A stretch of DNA of 64,000 nt from Amylostereum areolatum (taxonomy: Eukaryota > Basidiomycota > Agaricomycetes > Russulales > Stereaceae). Both the position numbers and the translations under genes were made by a program. The stretch spans positions 868,001 to 932,000 of the forward strand of contig SAXG01000015.1 of assembly GCA_012932865.1 (NCBI GenBank), read 5' to 3'. The notes under the pieces are model-generated. The model ran no database searches and was not told where the DNA came from. It saw only the letters and a program-made list of their open reading frames with translations. This document shows, one piece after another, positions 32,369 through 45,081 of the stretch (position 1 is the stretch's first letter; every line of letters starts with the position of its first letter).

Positions 32369-35300
32369 ATGGGAAGAACAACTATAATCACCCAATCCCG
32401 TATCACACAGAACACAGCAAAAATAAACTGGTATGGAACACGCGTATTTCGACATCGCCCCGTCATCGATAAGGTCAAGCGACCTGCCCCCAACAAACTC
32501 AACCTTGAAAAACGAACGCGCACCATCACCAACAGGCGCACATCACTAACCGACTATACTCCCAATATCGATGGGATTGGTCTTGACCTCAATGACCAGT
32601 GGCAGACTAACATACAACCTTTGCCCTTGTTTCCTCGTCGAGCTGGCAAGGTGTGTCATACTTTTTTCTCTTTATTTCTTCTTCTTACGACATCTATAAA
32701 GACCCAGAATGACCTTATGAAAGAGTGGAAGGCCCGCGCTCCACTGTTCTTATCAGTTCTTCTTAGTCTTGAGGCTCCGATCTCTGACAAGTGCTTCGAC
32801 TGCGGCATCGGAGACGCGAACTGGCGTTGCAAACAATGCTTCGGCACTCCCAATGTCTGTGCCCACTGCCTTCGCCAAGAACACATGCGCCACCCATTTC
32901 ACCGTGTGCAACGATGGGATGGAGACAAGTTCACAGATGGTTGGCTCCGAGATGTAGGAGTGTTCATTTCTTTAGGACATGGTGGTAAACCCTGCCCACA
33001 AGATCATGCGAAGTCAACAACCAATGTCACGCCTACCCCCAGACTTTATCCACTCCAACGACACCCTGTGCTTCCCATTTGACCCTACCTGATACCCCTC
33101 CGACACCGCGTCCCTATACTCCGACGAACCCAACACTCCTACCAACACCTGATCCGACACCTCCTCCAGATTCTAGGGAGCCTGCAGAAAACACGGCTGA
33201 TTACCAAAGCACCCCCCAGTCACTTCCGACACCTACACCCTCTCCGTCTCATCCCAGATTTCTAGGTGGTGCACAATGTGCTGAAGACGAGGAGGACTTC
33301 GAGGTGGACAACATCCTTCCTGCAGCAGTTCCTGATCCTGGTGCTCCTGGATTCCATGACGCTCTTGGAAACCGAATGATGGTTCTAGCACACTCTACTG
33401 GCATCCATCAAATGGGCGTCCATTTCTGTGATTGTCCAGGTGCTGCTAGTGCAGACCTACAGTTGTTGAAGCTGGGGTTGTATCCAGCTAGCGTCAAGAC
33501 CCCTAAAACTGCCTTTACAACATCTCTGCTTGATGATGCCAGCGATGAAAACCTCAACTCAAACACTACAATCAGCTCTTTCTACAATCGCCTCAAAGTA
33601 AAAACTTCTCGTGTTTCCCCTCACAAAATTCCAGTGCGTATTCCTTACATTCAGTTGCAAATGACAGACTGAGATACTCATTCTAGAACCGAGTAAACGA
33701 ATTGGGACGTGTGAACCGACAATTCCGACATTTGACGTTGCTGAAACGTTTCGGAGCTTGGAACACCTCCAAGGCGCTCAAACCGGGGCAGCTTTCAATT
33801 TTCTGTCCAGCATGTCCCCAGCCAGGAATCAATTTGAAACCCACATGGAAAGACGATCCTGACCAGTGAGACATATCAATGTGCATTCACCTAGAACTAT
33901 ACCTAATCCACTTTTAGATTCAAGTATATAGGTACCAGTGCGCTCGACGGAAACTATAGTGCACAACATGCCATCACCGCAACACCATCGGAGCGGGAGG
34001 TCCGACTGGGACATGGTACCGCCTTTTTTGTACCAGAGGCACGATACATGACACATCTGAAACTTGCTCAAGAGACAAAAGTGAGTTTCAATATTCTCCA
34101 TCTGGAATCGGTTTTTCATGCAAGGAATGTCGCAGACAAGCAAGGTCAAATGCGTAAACCATCGTGCTGTGTTGCAAGCAGATTCTGAACACAAAGGCTG
34201 TGATGTCTCTGGAGTTATGTCAGTTGCATGTGGTGATCATGGCGCTTGGTTTCCTCTCGGAACTGTAAACTTGCAAAAAGGCGAAAGGTGAGTACACGAT
34301 GTTAGGTCCGATCTCCTCCGACGTCCTCCGACCGACCAAATTTAGACAAGCAAACGTCGACTATGCATTGTGCAGCACCTTCAAACACAACATAAAGGGC
34401 CTATCCAAAGTCCTCGCACTGTACGATATCATGTGCCAGTATGGCATTCATCTCCGACAAAGAGTCGACGGGAGCAAGTATCTCGACTTTCCTCCTGACT
34501 TAGAGCTCATTCAAGGCATCGGAGTGTGGCATGTCCATGGTCATGTCGACGCGTGCTCCCCCAAATTTGCACCTGTATTCATCCCAGGTGTTGGGTATAT
34601 TGACAGGGAGATTGTGGAGACGCTATGGTCATTTCTCAATCCAGCCTCTCGCAACTCCAGAAGTATGACTCCAGCCGCACGCGAGGAGAATCTCAATTGG
34701 CATATGCTATACTCAAACTGGAAAAAAACCATCGGAATGCGTACGTCAATGATGTATACCTTTGCTATACATGTAACATATCCCTCCTTTAGCCGCTATG
34801 TTGGACCGCCGACTCCGAGATGCGGAACATAATCTCCCCGACCACACGCAGTATTACGAGGACTTATGTCGTCAAACAACACCAGAGCAGAAAAACACAT
34901 GGCTTGAAGAAATGGAGGATGCCTTGGCATGTAGAGAAACACGTCGTGATAAAATGGCCATATTCGATGTCCGTATACAACTCGGTAAGACCTCGACACT
35001 TATATGTCAACATCTGAGCGTTCCACTGACCGTTACATAAAATAGCGCCAGGACAACGAGCTCAGCAGATGGCTTTGACAGAGAAAGAGAAGGCGTTGGG
35101 TGGGGGAGAACGTATCAAATGGCTCGCAACCGGGATCAAGTTACGAGCAGCACAGTATGCCTTTCCCACTGCACTGTTTGTTCCAGGACTTCAACAACAT
35201 CTGATACAGGCTGACACTTCAAGCAGAAATCCGAAGGCCCAGCCAAGATGCTTTGACGATCTCTGGTCGCCAGTCCAAGCTTCTAAAACAGATCCAATCG

Positions 35301-36223
35301 TTTAACGCCAGTGTACGGGCTCACATTGGTCGCGATGGGCTCCGTGCTACCTCCAATTTTATTCCACACCTTGACGAAGTTGGAGAAATTGAACTCCTCC
35401 CAGTGTCGGAGCCTTCGGACCCCGAGCAGACGCCAAATGTTCCCGTGGAGCAACGTTCAGTTATGCTTCCATCCGCAATGCCAGAAGCTTGGCGATCGGA
35501 CGAAAGAAACCGTCACATTGTAGAGGAGGAACGGGAGCTTTGGATAGGTGTCCTCAATGACTCGCTTGGACATATCCGAGATGCGGTCGGTGTTCTTTCG
35601 TATCAATATCGGACAGGCGTACGACCTGCGTCGACACAAAGAGCTGTCACCCGTGCCTACTCTGTGGTTCACAATTCATTGGGTAACCTCCGACAACATG
35701 TTCAAGTCTACATGGATGCCCACAAAGCACTCCAAAGGCTCAACCCCACCCCAGAGTTACTGAACCGTTTCAAAGTACTCACAAAGGAGGACCTTCAAGC
35801 AAGCACCGCAATTGTCGATCCGTCAAATCCTCATTCATCGCGTAACCAACTGGCCTGGTTTTGGCGCATGGACCGTCCTTCGGAGGATTCATCGGACCCA
35901 ACGTGGAAGGAAGAGTGTAGGGTATACGCCTAAACATCAACACATTCACACTGATTTCTCTACTAGTCCTCCGTGTCAACTTACTACGTTCCAAGGCCAA
36001 TCTTGATCGGACCACGGAACAGATTGGTAGAGTTCGCGCGCAAATGGAGAACACCATACGATTCCATAGATACAAGACGGACCAGTGGTCCCGCATCCAA
36101 GACAAAGCCAGTCAAAATGGTAATACAGGACAGGCATGCTACGCATCACGCCAAATCGCAGTGTGGAGGGGATTACAAGAAGAAGCGGAAGCTGTATTCT
36201 CAGTGCATGGTATAAATGTATAA
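32369..36223 (+). CDS. KDZ transposase
   Basis: Start MGRTTIITQSRITQN. The N-terminus has the CxC2-like cysteine cluster associated with KDZ transposases (CFDCGIGDANWRCKQC, then CAHCLRQEHMRHPFH and GGKPC). Next come GIHQMGVHFCDCPGAA, LGLYPASVKTPKTAF, LKRFGAWNTSKALKPGQL and FCPACPQPGINLKPTW. The RNase H-fold catalytic signatures follow: LDGNYSAQH (Asp codon at 33946), LYDIMCQYG (Asp codon at 34425), and the Glu region IVETLWSFLNPASR (about 34608-34619). The C-terminus is a long helical region ending AVFSVHGINV. I could join the exons in phase at all introns checked (for example after KIP, DDPD, QETK, KGER and LRAAQ), so the protein looks intact and the element potentially autonomous. One intron (about 34289-34346) carries motif copies itself. 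Confidence 0.95.
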
Positions 36224-36242
36224 TACATGCACCCATTCGATT

Positions 36243-36804
36243 TCACGCACTCGAGGTCGCCTCCGACGCTGGCTCCGACTCATCTAAGAAATTGGTGAGT
36301 TGTAAGATGAAAGAAAAGGAAGGCGCACAACGCACCAGATCGTGCACGCTTGGCATCCCGACTCCTCGGACTCGATATCCTTCGTTTTTGATGTCCCTGA
36401 TTGTGGGGTGATGCGACGGGAGGGGAGCGAGAAGGAGGAGGGTCGTCCAATGAAGGCAAGGCCTCAACCAACGAGTCTTCAGAGCTATTTGACGACACCG
36501 ACTCCGTGAGAGGGCTTGGTGTACGCGCGAGTGCTTCATCTCTGGTCATCGGAAGAGAGAGTGGTCTCTGTCGTATTGAGGGAGGGAACGACCGGGCAAA
36601 AGCTTCGAATCGTGCTTCTCGATCGTCAACAACGTCGGGTGCAGGGTTGTTCACTTGTGCTGAGCTCGGAGGGGACTGTTCTTCACCACCGCTAGTCGAC
36701 GGCGAACTTGCAAAGGTAGGAAATCGAAGTTGCCGTCGTTGCGGAGGAATGATGACGTCGTCGGAGCCGTCGGACGAGTCGGAATCGGAGTCGTGGTCGG
36801 ACAT
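36243..36804 (-). CDS. KDZ cargo gene 1: Ser/Asp-rich disordered protein
   Basis: Start MSDHDSDSDSSDGSDD. About 175 residues, almost wholly low-complexity (Ser, Pro, Asp, Glu), with a basic KRRISSPRSRDAKRARS patch that could be a nuclear localisation signal. An intron near the 3' end (about 36288-36338) gives the C-terminus ESEPASEATSSA. The stop codon lies 20 bp from the transposase stop (convergent). The N-terminal codons are built from GTCGGA-type hexamers (four within about 50 bp). It is head-to-head with cargo gene 2. Function unknown. Confidence 0.7.
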
Positions 36805-37074
36805 GATGACCTAGATAGATTAACGGAGAAAGGGAGTAAGGTGTGCACACTCACCTGTGTTAGCAGCCCGTCGTGGATGTATAGCAGGACAGATGGTGAA
36901 GGTGAAAAGAAAGAAAGAACACAAGGAAAAACGGACTTGTCATGCTGACGCATCACTCACGTGAACCGTGGGAACTTCGGCTAGGCTGCGGTTGACGTTA
37001 CACTATTTTCTCTTCTTTCTTTCGACATTCCACTCGCGCCTCGCCCTCCTCGTCCCCCTACTCGCTCTACGACT
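36805..37074. promoter_or_regulatory. Bidirectional promoter, cargo genes 1 and 2
   Basis: 270 bp between divergent ATGs at 36804 and 37075. It ends in a pyrimidine-rich stretch before the plus-strand start. Confidence 0.5.
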
Positions 37075-38893
37075 ATGCCACCTCGCGCGGCCATCGACCT
37101 GGACCGGTACAAGTTCTCCGACACCGTTCTTCAACAGGAGAAGGCTTTGTTTCTGGCGCTGAAGGCGTTCCGCGAGCGCGGGACACGCACACCGTCTTCC
37201 AGGTTCTGGAATTCTCTCTGCAAAATGCAGGTGTGTCGTGATTTCATCTTGTACGATGATCGGCTCACAGTCGACACACAGGAGGACTGTCTGGACGTGA
37301 TCGGCGCCGAGCTCTCTGCAATGGGCATGGAGACCTACCCAGCATTCCTCGACACCTTCTACCACAACATCTCCGACGACTCAGAGGCCGCAGTTATCAC
37401 GGAGAAGCTCGATAACTTCGACATGTCACTTTACCGACGCGACTGGGCAGGAGATGTTGGCCCCATGTGGTGGACCGAGCCCAGTACGTTCTTTTTTGTG
37501 ACTTTCCATCTGGTTTCTGACTTTAGCAGACATGTGGAAGAAGAACAAGAAGGGCCATGCCTCCCAGGTGTCTACTCCCGCCCCCGACAATCCTTCCTTC
37601 CCTCCCCCTCTGTCGACATCTATCCCCGACCCTGCACCTCCGACCCCGCCCGCTCCGACGGCTCCGACGGCCAACGACACCACCTCGAACAATGGGGGAC
37701 GCCCCGCACGCGGTCAGTCTGGAACCCCGCCGACTGTCCAGGCCGCCGTCAAGAAGGGCCCTCCCGCGAAACACGTCAAACCCGAACCTCGTCACAGTGG
37801 GGCGGCGGCATCGACCAAGGCCAAGTCGCCCACCACGGACCCTTCACCCGCCCAGCCTCCCAACCCACAGGTATCTGCCCCCAAGAAGTCGAAGCCCAAA
37901 GGCACCGCCAAACGCTCGTCAACCACGCCGTCGGCAACCACCCCGGCCCCCACCATGCCAACGCTGTCGAGTTCGACGCCCCCCCCACCCCCGACTCCGA
38001 AGGGCCCGACGCCACCGCCTCCTCCAGGGCCCCCACCCAAGTCAACGCCGCAAAATGCGACAGACACGATAGGTCCAACGCCGACGGGTCCGACGCCGAC
38101 GGGTCCGACGCCGACGGGTCCGACGCCGACGTCTACGCCTCCTCCCAAGCATTCTGGTCCGTCCAGCACTCGACTACAGCCCCGGATTGCTCATGCCGAT
38201 AAGGGGCAGAGTACACAGCCAGCAGTCAGTGCCTCGTTGTCAAAGGTACTAGTGTGTTCTACTTGAGCACCAATGACTTCAACTAACACATTCTATCCTC
38301 CAGCTTCGTACTTCCTCCCTGCCCCCACAGATCTCACCCCCCAGCCACCTCAAGCGCAAGGCAGATGAAGTCGGCGGCTCCCTCTCTCCTGACAATGTTG
38401 ACACTTCGCTGTCTCAAGGTCCGAAGCGTCAGAAGCTCGCCATTCCTCATCGGGAGGGTGAGTATTTTCTTTTCTCTTTGCTCACATACTAACACAGATC
38501 TTTCGGTTAGTGTTAACAGAGGCTATGCTCGTGTCGGCCCTGAAGGCAGTCGAAGGATCCATCTTCGACCGCCTCGCCGGGTTGCTCGAGCCCCAGCTGA
38601 AGGCACACACCGAAATGCTTGCCTCGATGGCAACCACTCTCGGCCGCTCCGACCCTGCCGCTATCTCGTCCGATCTGCCCGCTCCCGCCTCCGACATTGT
38701 GTCCGACCCAAGCTTGGTGGCTCCGACAACGGATGCTGACGTCAACATGGTCGACGTCACAGATGCCCGTTTGCAGCAGCTCCGCGCCGATGTTCTGGCC
38801 GCGGTTGATACAATGGTGGAGGCAAAGATCAAGGCAGAGCTGGATCCGATTCGGGCTCTGCTGGAGCAGTTGAGTAGCCATCTTGGGAATTAG
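37075..38893 (+). CDS. KDZ cargo gene 2: WW-ended N-domain, Pro-rich linker, coiled coil
   Basis: Start MPPRAAIDLDRYKFSD. Residues 1-140 are a helical domain (LFLALKAFRERGTRTPSSRF; LDVIGAELSAMGMETYPAFL) ending in MWWTEP, much like the N-terminal domains of the zinc-cluster genes further right. An intron is followed by a long Pro/Thr/Ala/Lys linker with the repeat GPTPT x4 (15-bp minisatellite), then LKRKADEVGGSL and PKRQKLA (likely nuclear signal). The last exon encodes a coiled coil (VSALKAVEGSIFDRLAGLLE; LAAVDTMVEAKIKAELDPIR) and ends SSHLGN. There is no zinc cluster. Introns are in phase. It may be a family member that lost the zinc cluster. Confidence 0.75.
38072..38131 (+). repeat. 15-bp minisatellite, four units
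   Basis: GGTCCGACGCCGACG repeated four times (first unit with one mismatch), encoding Gly-Pro-Thr-Pro-Thr. Each unit contains the element-wide TCCGAC motif, apart from the mutated first unit. Confidence 0.93.
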
Positions 38894-39116
38894 GTCCACT
38901 GCTTTTGGAAAGGGTGTCTGGTACTTTTTACCTTACTTTCAATGTTTTCCGCTGTCGCGCTTGCTTTCCTGATGTGTACAGTATCTCTTGTTTAGTAATG
39001 CAATGTTGTCCGCCTACCAAACATGAATTGAGAGGTCGAAGCCATAGTTCAGATACCTCCGATGTATCTGTCATCTCTGATGGCATCTCACCCCCTCTCC
39101 GAAGCTGTGAACCCCA

Positions 39117-42100
39117 TCACCGACCAGCTCCGACACCTCTCTTCCGCTTTGAAGTCTCCTTCCGTGGTGTATTCACACCACTGCTCAGACGCTTTCCCCC
39201 AGGGTTGGCAATAGGAGTTGGATTGGAGTTGCTCGGTCCAACATCTGGCCCTGCTACACAGAAGTTAACTCAACAAAATGTATTCTAGATATGACATACC
39301 TTCACCCTTGTTTCTGTCACCACCCTTGTTTGTCTTCGAGGTTGGTTTCCGGTGATTTCGTGGCTTTGTAAGCATAGGTGGAGTGTAAATTGTGTCCGGT
39401 GCCCGCGGTGGTCTTACTTTGCGTCTTGATGACCTCGGAGTTTGTACAACCTGGGCAGGCGCAGGGGCTTCACCCAATGTCGGAGGTAACGTCGGAGGCG
39501 GTTGTGATGGTGGTGGGGGCTGTTCACAAAACAATTGAGAATGGAAACATTACTCCAACTCGATACTCACCGTAAAATGGACACGAGACCGGGGAGGCTC
39601 TGCCTGAGTGGAATCACGGAGTGCCAGTGGGAAAAGGAGACGTGGTCGAGGTATATGCAGGGGGCTGTCAGAGTCGGAGCCGTCGGAGGTGCCGTCATCA
39701 TCATCAGATGATGAACAAATAATATGAAGTGCAGGACGTTTTAATTGTGACTTGTCCATCTGCCTCACCAGATCGGTGGGTGTTCTCCCCATCGGACCAT
39801 TGCTAGTATTCCCAACACGACGTGGCTTGGGTCGTGCCCCTGTAGTCAAAGTATGCTCATGTGGTTGCTCTGCCTGTCCGATGGTCAGAGACTCGATCTC
39901 CACCTCTGCTGAGTGCCCTGCAAATATGTATTGAAGTTGGAGTCTGTAAGTGCGGTAGACAGTGACGGACCTTGCCTATTCCCCAGGTCATCCTCGTATC
40001 GTGGGGGTATAATGATGGAACCCCGCACTGGTCTTGCAGTCCGTGCGGGGTTGGTTCGTCGGTGTGAAATTTCGGAGGGCTCATGTAAAGGATGAGTAGT
40101 GAGGAGGGCTACAGAACCTTGGGCAGATTTAACCATAGCATCCACGGCACTGTCCCACCACCAATCACTGAACTTTCCTGGATATTCAGGTAGTCGACCG
40201 ATATTCGACTCTTGAATAGTCTGCCGAGTATATGGTCCATCCGGGGCTTCGGAGCTTGACCATAACACAGATTTTGCTTGGGATGCCATCCAGAAAGTGT
40301 AATCATGGTCGTACAATCCAAGGAGGAGAAGGGCAGTTCTTGCACATTCCCAGCCCGCCCAGGATCCATCTTCTTTTTCCCAAAGGAGGTGGGGACTTAA
40401 CCCGTTGAAGTCCGCAACCAATGCCCGCAGTGCGATCATGCGATTTTCGTATGTGTGAACTTCGGCGCTGAGCCACCGCTTTGACCAGGACCACAAACCA
40501 CAGTCTGGTGTATCTCTTGGGAGAGGATAGTCGCTTCGTGATGCCTAATACATGAAACTGTCAGAATTTGGTGCAACTTTGTCCGTCGACAAGATGTTCA
40601 CCGGAATGGAGTATGTCAGGTCTATTGCTTTCTGATACGCAGGCTCGGGGCATAGCGTTCGGAGATACTTAAGCTCTGCAGGGGTGCTACGAGCAACGGT
40701 ATCGGGTGCATATCCTGGCCATGCAGGATGAGGCCATATCGGATCTGGACGGAATGGGTCATCCTCATCACCTGAATCTTCCATCACCACGTCCATGACT
40801 CGCTTCTCTGCACGATAGAGGGGATCATCGGAGTCGTCGGCGAATCCCCGATCGGGACTTGACAGGGCCTCTTCGGAGCTGTTACCTGCTGAACACTGCT
40901 TCCCCTTGGACTTCTTCGTTGACTTGGTTCTTGATTTCCGCTTGCCCGTTGATTTTTTCGACCGGCGAGGTGTCTTCTTTGGTGGTAATTCATCACCTGG
41001 CATCTGGGTGGGCGCCTCGGAAACATTGGGTGTACTGTGTGAAGGGTGAGACTTTGAACGAGCGTCGGAACGTTTTTTACGACGAGGTGCAGGAGGTGGC
41101 GGAGGAAGTGATTCTCTGTCATCGGCGTCAGCATTTGCTGTCTCGATATCTTCTTCCTCTTCTGGCTTCCAAGTACGTTCGGAGGGGTGGACTGCACAGA
41201 GGATGTCATCGTTCCGAAGGACATGATGGAACTCAAATCCCCGTCCAGTGGTCGCGATATTGTTCTCGATTGCCTCGCGGAATTCATTACACTCCTCGTG
41301 GCTCCACTTGCCAGGATCATAGAGGCCAGACCAACCAGGAGGAAGAATGGAGTTGGAGAAAAAGGTGTCCGATGGTTCATCTCGGAATGCAGTCCATGGC
41401 ACACGCGCTTTCGGACCATCCGTATCAACCCCTGTGCTGATGGTTAGAGAATCCGTACGGTGGGAAATGAAAGTGTAATGTACGGTATTCCGTCGTTATA
41501 TACGCCCGACACCACGACCTCTTATCAGGAAGAGGGGGCTTCTTGGCCAACCAATCATTGTCAGGGGGCTGTGGATATCCATCTTTGAAAACCATCTTCG
41601 GCCATGGTTTGCGAACGTTTCCCGACTTTGTCACCCGATTCTTGAGCGAGTTTAGGTCACATTTATAACCTATGTGTACCACTGAACAAGCCGTCAGAAA
41701 GGCAGGACAAATGAAATGTTCATACTTTGACAGATTCCACCCCACTCCGCGAGCATCATATCCAATGGATCTATTTTCCAGTCAGGGAATGTTTGCATAA
41801 ACGTCTTGTCGGACATTCCGCATGCCGGAGCGTAGTCGAAACTGTTGGGTACGGTAAACAATGGATCTCTTTATGAGAGCCGCACTCACCATTCGACACT
41901 GACGGATGATTTTGTGGAAATGGCACCGAAGGACACCAGCGGAACTCCACACAAGCACCAAGACTTCCTCTGGGCTTCAAACATTATCTTTGGAAGGATC
42001 TTTTGGGCATTTCTGAATGTATATGAGCACCGTGGAAACCTGGGAGAAAAGCACCACACATACTCTCGTTTGACGTCATCAGGAAGACCACCAGAGTTGT

Positions 42101-42722
42101 ACTCTGCTTGCACTTTCTCGACTCGAGCACGTTCTTCGGAGGACAGATTTCGGAGAACCTCCGATGCCGCGGTTTGATAGAACTGAATCCGCTGGTTCTT
42201 CTCCCGCTCCGAGGCGGGCAACGCTTCGACCAGTTCATCGCGGCGAGCGAGGATCTCGTTCTCGAATACCATGCGAAATATGTCTTGGAACGAGAACCCA
42301 TTGTCATGGGATTGCCAGTCACGAGGGTGTCGGACCCGCGCACGTGCGTATAAATGCAACCGGACCGCCTACATTAGATAAATGACTGTCAAAGGTAAAA
42401 GGATGCTCCGATGACGCACTGTGCACCGTTCATAGAAATGGGGAGCCTTCTTCTTCGTCGGCAGGCGATCCGGTTGATAATACCTTCCATTGTGCACTTC
42501 AACGTAGAAGGTACCCATACGTTCAGAGAGCCATGCCGGACGGTTGGCCCACTTGACTGCTCGGAATTCACGAACATGCCTGGTGACCCATGCTTCCTCT
42601 GCTTTCGTCAGAGGGGGTATATCTTCCACCGCACCCTCGGGAAGTTCCTCGTCTATGGCGTCGCCATCAGCATCACCTTCTGCCCAGGAACCGAGATCGG
42701 TCTCTTCGGAGTCACTGGCCAT
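39117..42722 (-). CDS. KDZ cargo gene 3: large multi-exon protein of unknown function
   Basis: Start MASDSEETDLGSWAEGDADG at 42722; stop at 39117. At least eight exons join in phase with introns of about 44-57 nt bearing CTRAY branch points. The N-terminal region is acidic, then WVTRHVREFRAVKWANRPAW and MGTFYVEVHNGRYYQPDRLP. The middle is conserved-looking: LHLYARARVRHPRDW, then ASEVLRNLSSEERARVEKVQ (loosely HMG-box-like in rhythm), CFDYAPACGMSDKTFMQTFP and YKCDLNSLKNRVTKSGNVRK. Then there is a basic, disordered segment (TPRRSKKSTGKRKSRTKSTK). The C-terminal part has LWSWSKRWLSAEVHTYENRM, ALLLLGLYDHDYTFWMASQA and a disordered basic tail. No enzyme motif is recognised. Intact over about 3.6 kb, so it is probably maintained. 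Confidence 0.75.
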
Positions 42723-42977
42723 GGGATATTGGTAAGATGAGAAGGACAATATGAATATGAGGTAGGTGGAGGAAAGGGAGAAGAGCATGTGCCAGCTCAT
42801 CACCTGCAATCACGTGTATAGCCAAACATTCCATCACATCACCCGGCCCGCAGCTGAGTTCCTTTTCCGGGCCGAAAATCGGACTACGGAAATGACTTGA
42901 AAAACAGTATTTTCCAAGTGTTCAGAATTGGGGCCTTCCCATTGCATGTCGGAGCAGAATGAATATTGTATCAATGA

Positions 42978-44882
42978 CTATGTCTCGCTCGTACTGTCCA
43001 TGTCCTCGACGCTATCTCCATTGTCCGACACCTCCCGATCCGACGCCTCCACCATGCAATCCTCCACCTCCGACTCGTCCAACTCATCCTCCCATGCAAC
43101 CTTGTCGTTCTCATCCACCTGGGGAATGTTGCAGTCATCCTCGTCATCACCATGGATAGTGTCCGACGCGACCTCCCCATGCGTTACCACCAAAGGTGGC
43201 GATGATGTGGCATCGAGAATGGGACCAGACTCTATCGACAGATTCAACTGTTCGAGACGCGCAGAAAGCTGGTCGTAGCGTGTCCGCGCCTCGGCAAGGC
43301 GAGTCTGCGCCCGGATCGCTTCTTTCCTCATTGCCCTCATAGCGTCGGTGATCTCGAACGATAACTTTACCTCTGCCTCCAACTCCGCACTGAGTACCGC
43401 CAAATTCCTTTGGAGCATGTCGGAGAGGGCGTCCGACACCGCCACCATCTTCTGTTCCATGAAGTTGGCCATATATTCGGTGGCCTCAATCGCATCATCA
43501 TCAAGGGAGTCGTGGGAGGTCTCTTTAGTGCCTGTAGAATGCAGTGTGAGGGACGAACACACGAAGAGCAGAATATGGTCAATGAACCGTTGGAAACACT
43601 TCTTCTCGTGGGGCCACAGCTACCCTTTGTCTGATCGGCCGGGTCCAATGGCGTGGGAAGGGCAGTCTTGCAAGTTGAGCCACGCACCCGACAATCAACG
43701 GTTGACAGAGGCCCAACTCCGACATCAGTAGGAGTTGGAGGTCTCGTGCTTGCAGGGGGCGTCGTCGGAGCTGAGAGATCGCGAGCTTGGGCTCGTAGTC
43801 GGGGCTGCTTCGGACCTTCGCCACTCTTCCGAAGGCCCTGATATCTTGCTTTTGTCGTGCGAGCCGTCACTTTCGTCTTGTGGGAGCACGGATAGTTGTT
43901 CTTCAGGCAATTGATGCATGATCGAACTTGGCCTTGATTCCAGCAACCAACTGCAAGGCGTCTGCAGGTGGTGCATGTCTCCTAATGTTCAATTGATGGT
44001 GAGAAAGGACAGAATTTCATGTTATAACAAACCCACCTCATTTGTCCACCAGGTCGGGTTCTCATCGTCAAATGAGACGGCATCCGACACTGCACCACCA
44101 TCTTGAGACACTTCCTCATCAGTGATCTGGTTGTCACGGCCGTCGGGGCCGTCGGAGTCGGAGTCGGAGTCGGAGTCAGGACGGGCATCAGAATGTGGTG
44201 AATGTTGGTGGTCACGATGGATGTTCGAGAATGTGTTGCCCCTGTTCCAGTCACCGCCTGAAGTTTCCAGCAGGCGGGGATCAATTGTGGCGGGAGCAGG
44301 GGGCGGATCAGTGGAGGTGGTGGTGGTTGAAACACTCAGATCAGGAACATGCAACATTGGTGTGGTCATCGCGAGCGTCGGAGGGGTCGGAGTCTTTGGG
44401 GGAACAATGTTTACAGTCCAAAATGCTGCCGGGTCACGTTAGATGTATTTGTCGGAGTCGATAATAACGGCGTACCTCTGTGGCCATACTTCATCCCGCC
44501 TATTGCCCACCGTCGCCCTGATATGGCTGCAAGATCAACATTGCGCGCACGTTCCACACGGCCATCTCTTGAACGTTGAATGTGGAAGGCCGCAGTGATG
44601 ACAGTCGGATACTCCGTGATGCCGAGATCTCGCGCTTCCTGTACATAGCACAGGAGAAGCTTTTTCTGGACAATGGAGGTGTTAGCAATACTGGGAATAG
44701 ACGATGGTGCCACTACGCACGAAGGTACGTTCAAAAAGGTTCCACCACTTCGTGTTGGGCTCTCCGGGACTGGCATGTAGGGAATGGAGGGCGGTGAGCA
44801 GTTGTGCCTCTAGTCGGGAAAACTTCAGGGAGAAAAGGTATGTGTTGAGGTTGTCCAGTGTTTCCGGCGAGCTACGTTCCAT
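42978..44882 (-). CDS. KDZ cargo gene 4: Zn2Cys6 cluster and coiled-coil protein (pair 1, type I)
   Basis: Start MERSSPETLDNLNTYLFSLK at 44882. Residues 1-130 form a helical domain (LEAQLLTALHSLHASPGEPN; LLLCYVQEARDLGITEYPTV; QRSRDGRVERARNVDLAAIS). A disordered Ser/Asp region ends NPTWWTNE. An intron is followed by a zinc cluster CTTC-x6-C-x8-CINC-x6-C (43886-43975), the C2-C6-C8-C2-C6 spacing of fungal Gal4-type clusters, followed by SHKTK and a TTPPAS linker. The C-terminus is a long coiled coil (MAVSDALSD-like; LAVLSAELEAEVKLSFEITD) and an acidic tail. Gal4-type clusters bind DNA, usually at CGG triplets. Paralogue of cargo gene 6. It shares a 199-bp promoter region with cargo gene 5. Confidence 0.8.
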
Positions 44883-45081
44883 GTCCGAGTGTGGAATGAG
44901 TGGCAGATGAATGTGAATGTGAGTGGTGTGTATGCCACGTCACGCAATGTTGACCGTCGGAATAAGCCGAGATTTTGATCGGGAAGTGCCGAGGGACGCG
45001 ATTTGCGACAAGTCGTTCAACAAGTGCTCTCTTCTCGATCAATCATTGCCCTCCCCTTGGTTGCACTCCATCCACTCCATT
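44883..45081. promoter_or_regulatory. Bidirectional promoter, cargo genes 4 and 5
   Basis: 199 bp between divergent ATGs; it corresponds in position to 48515-48732 in the second copy of the pair. Confidence 0.5.
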
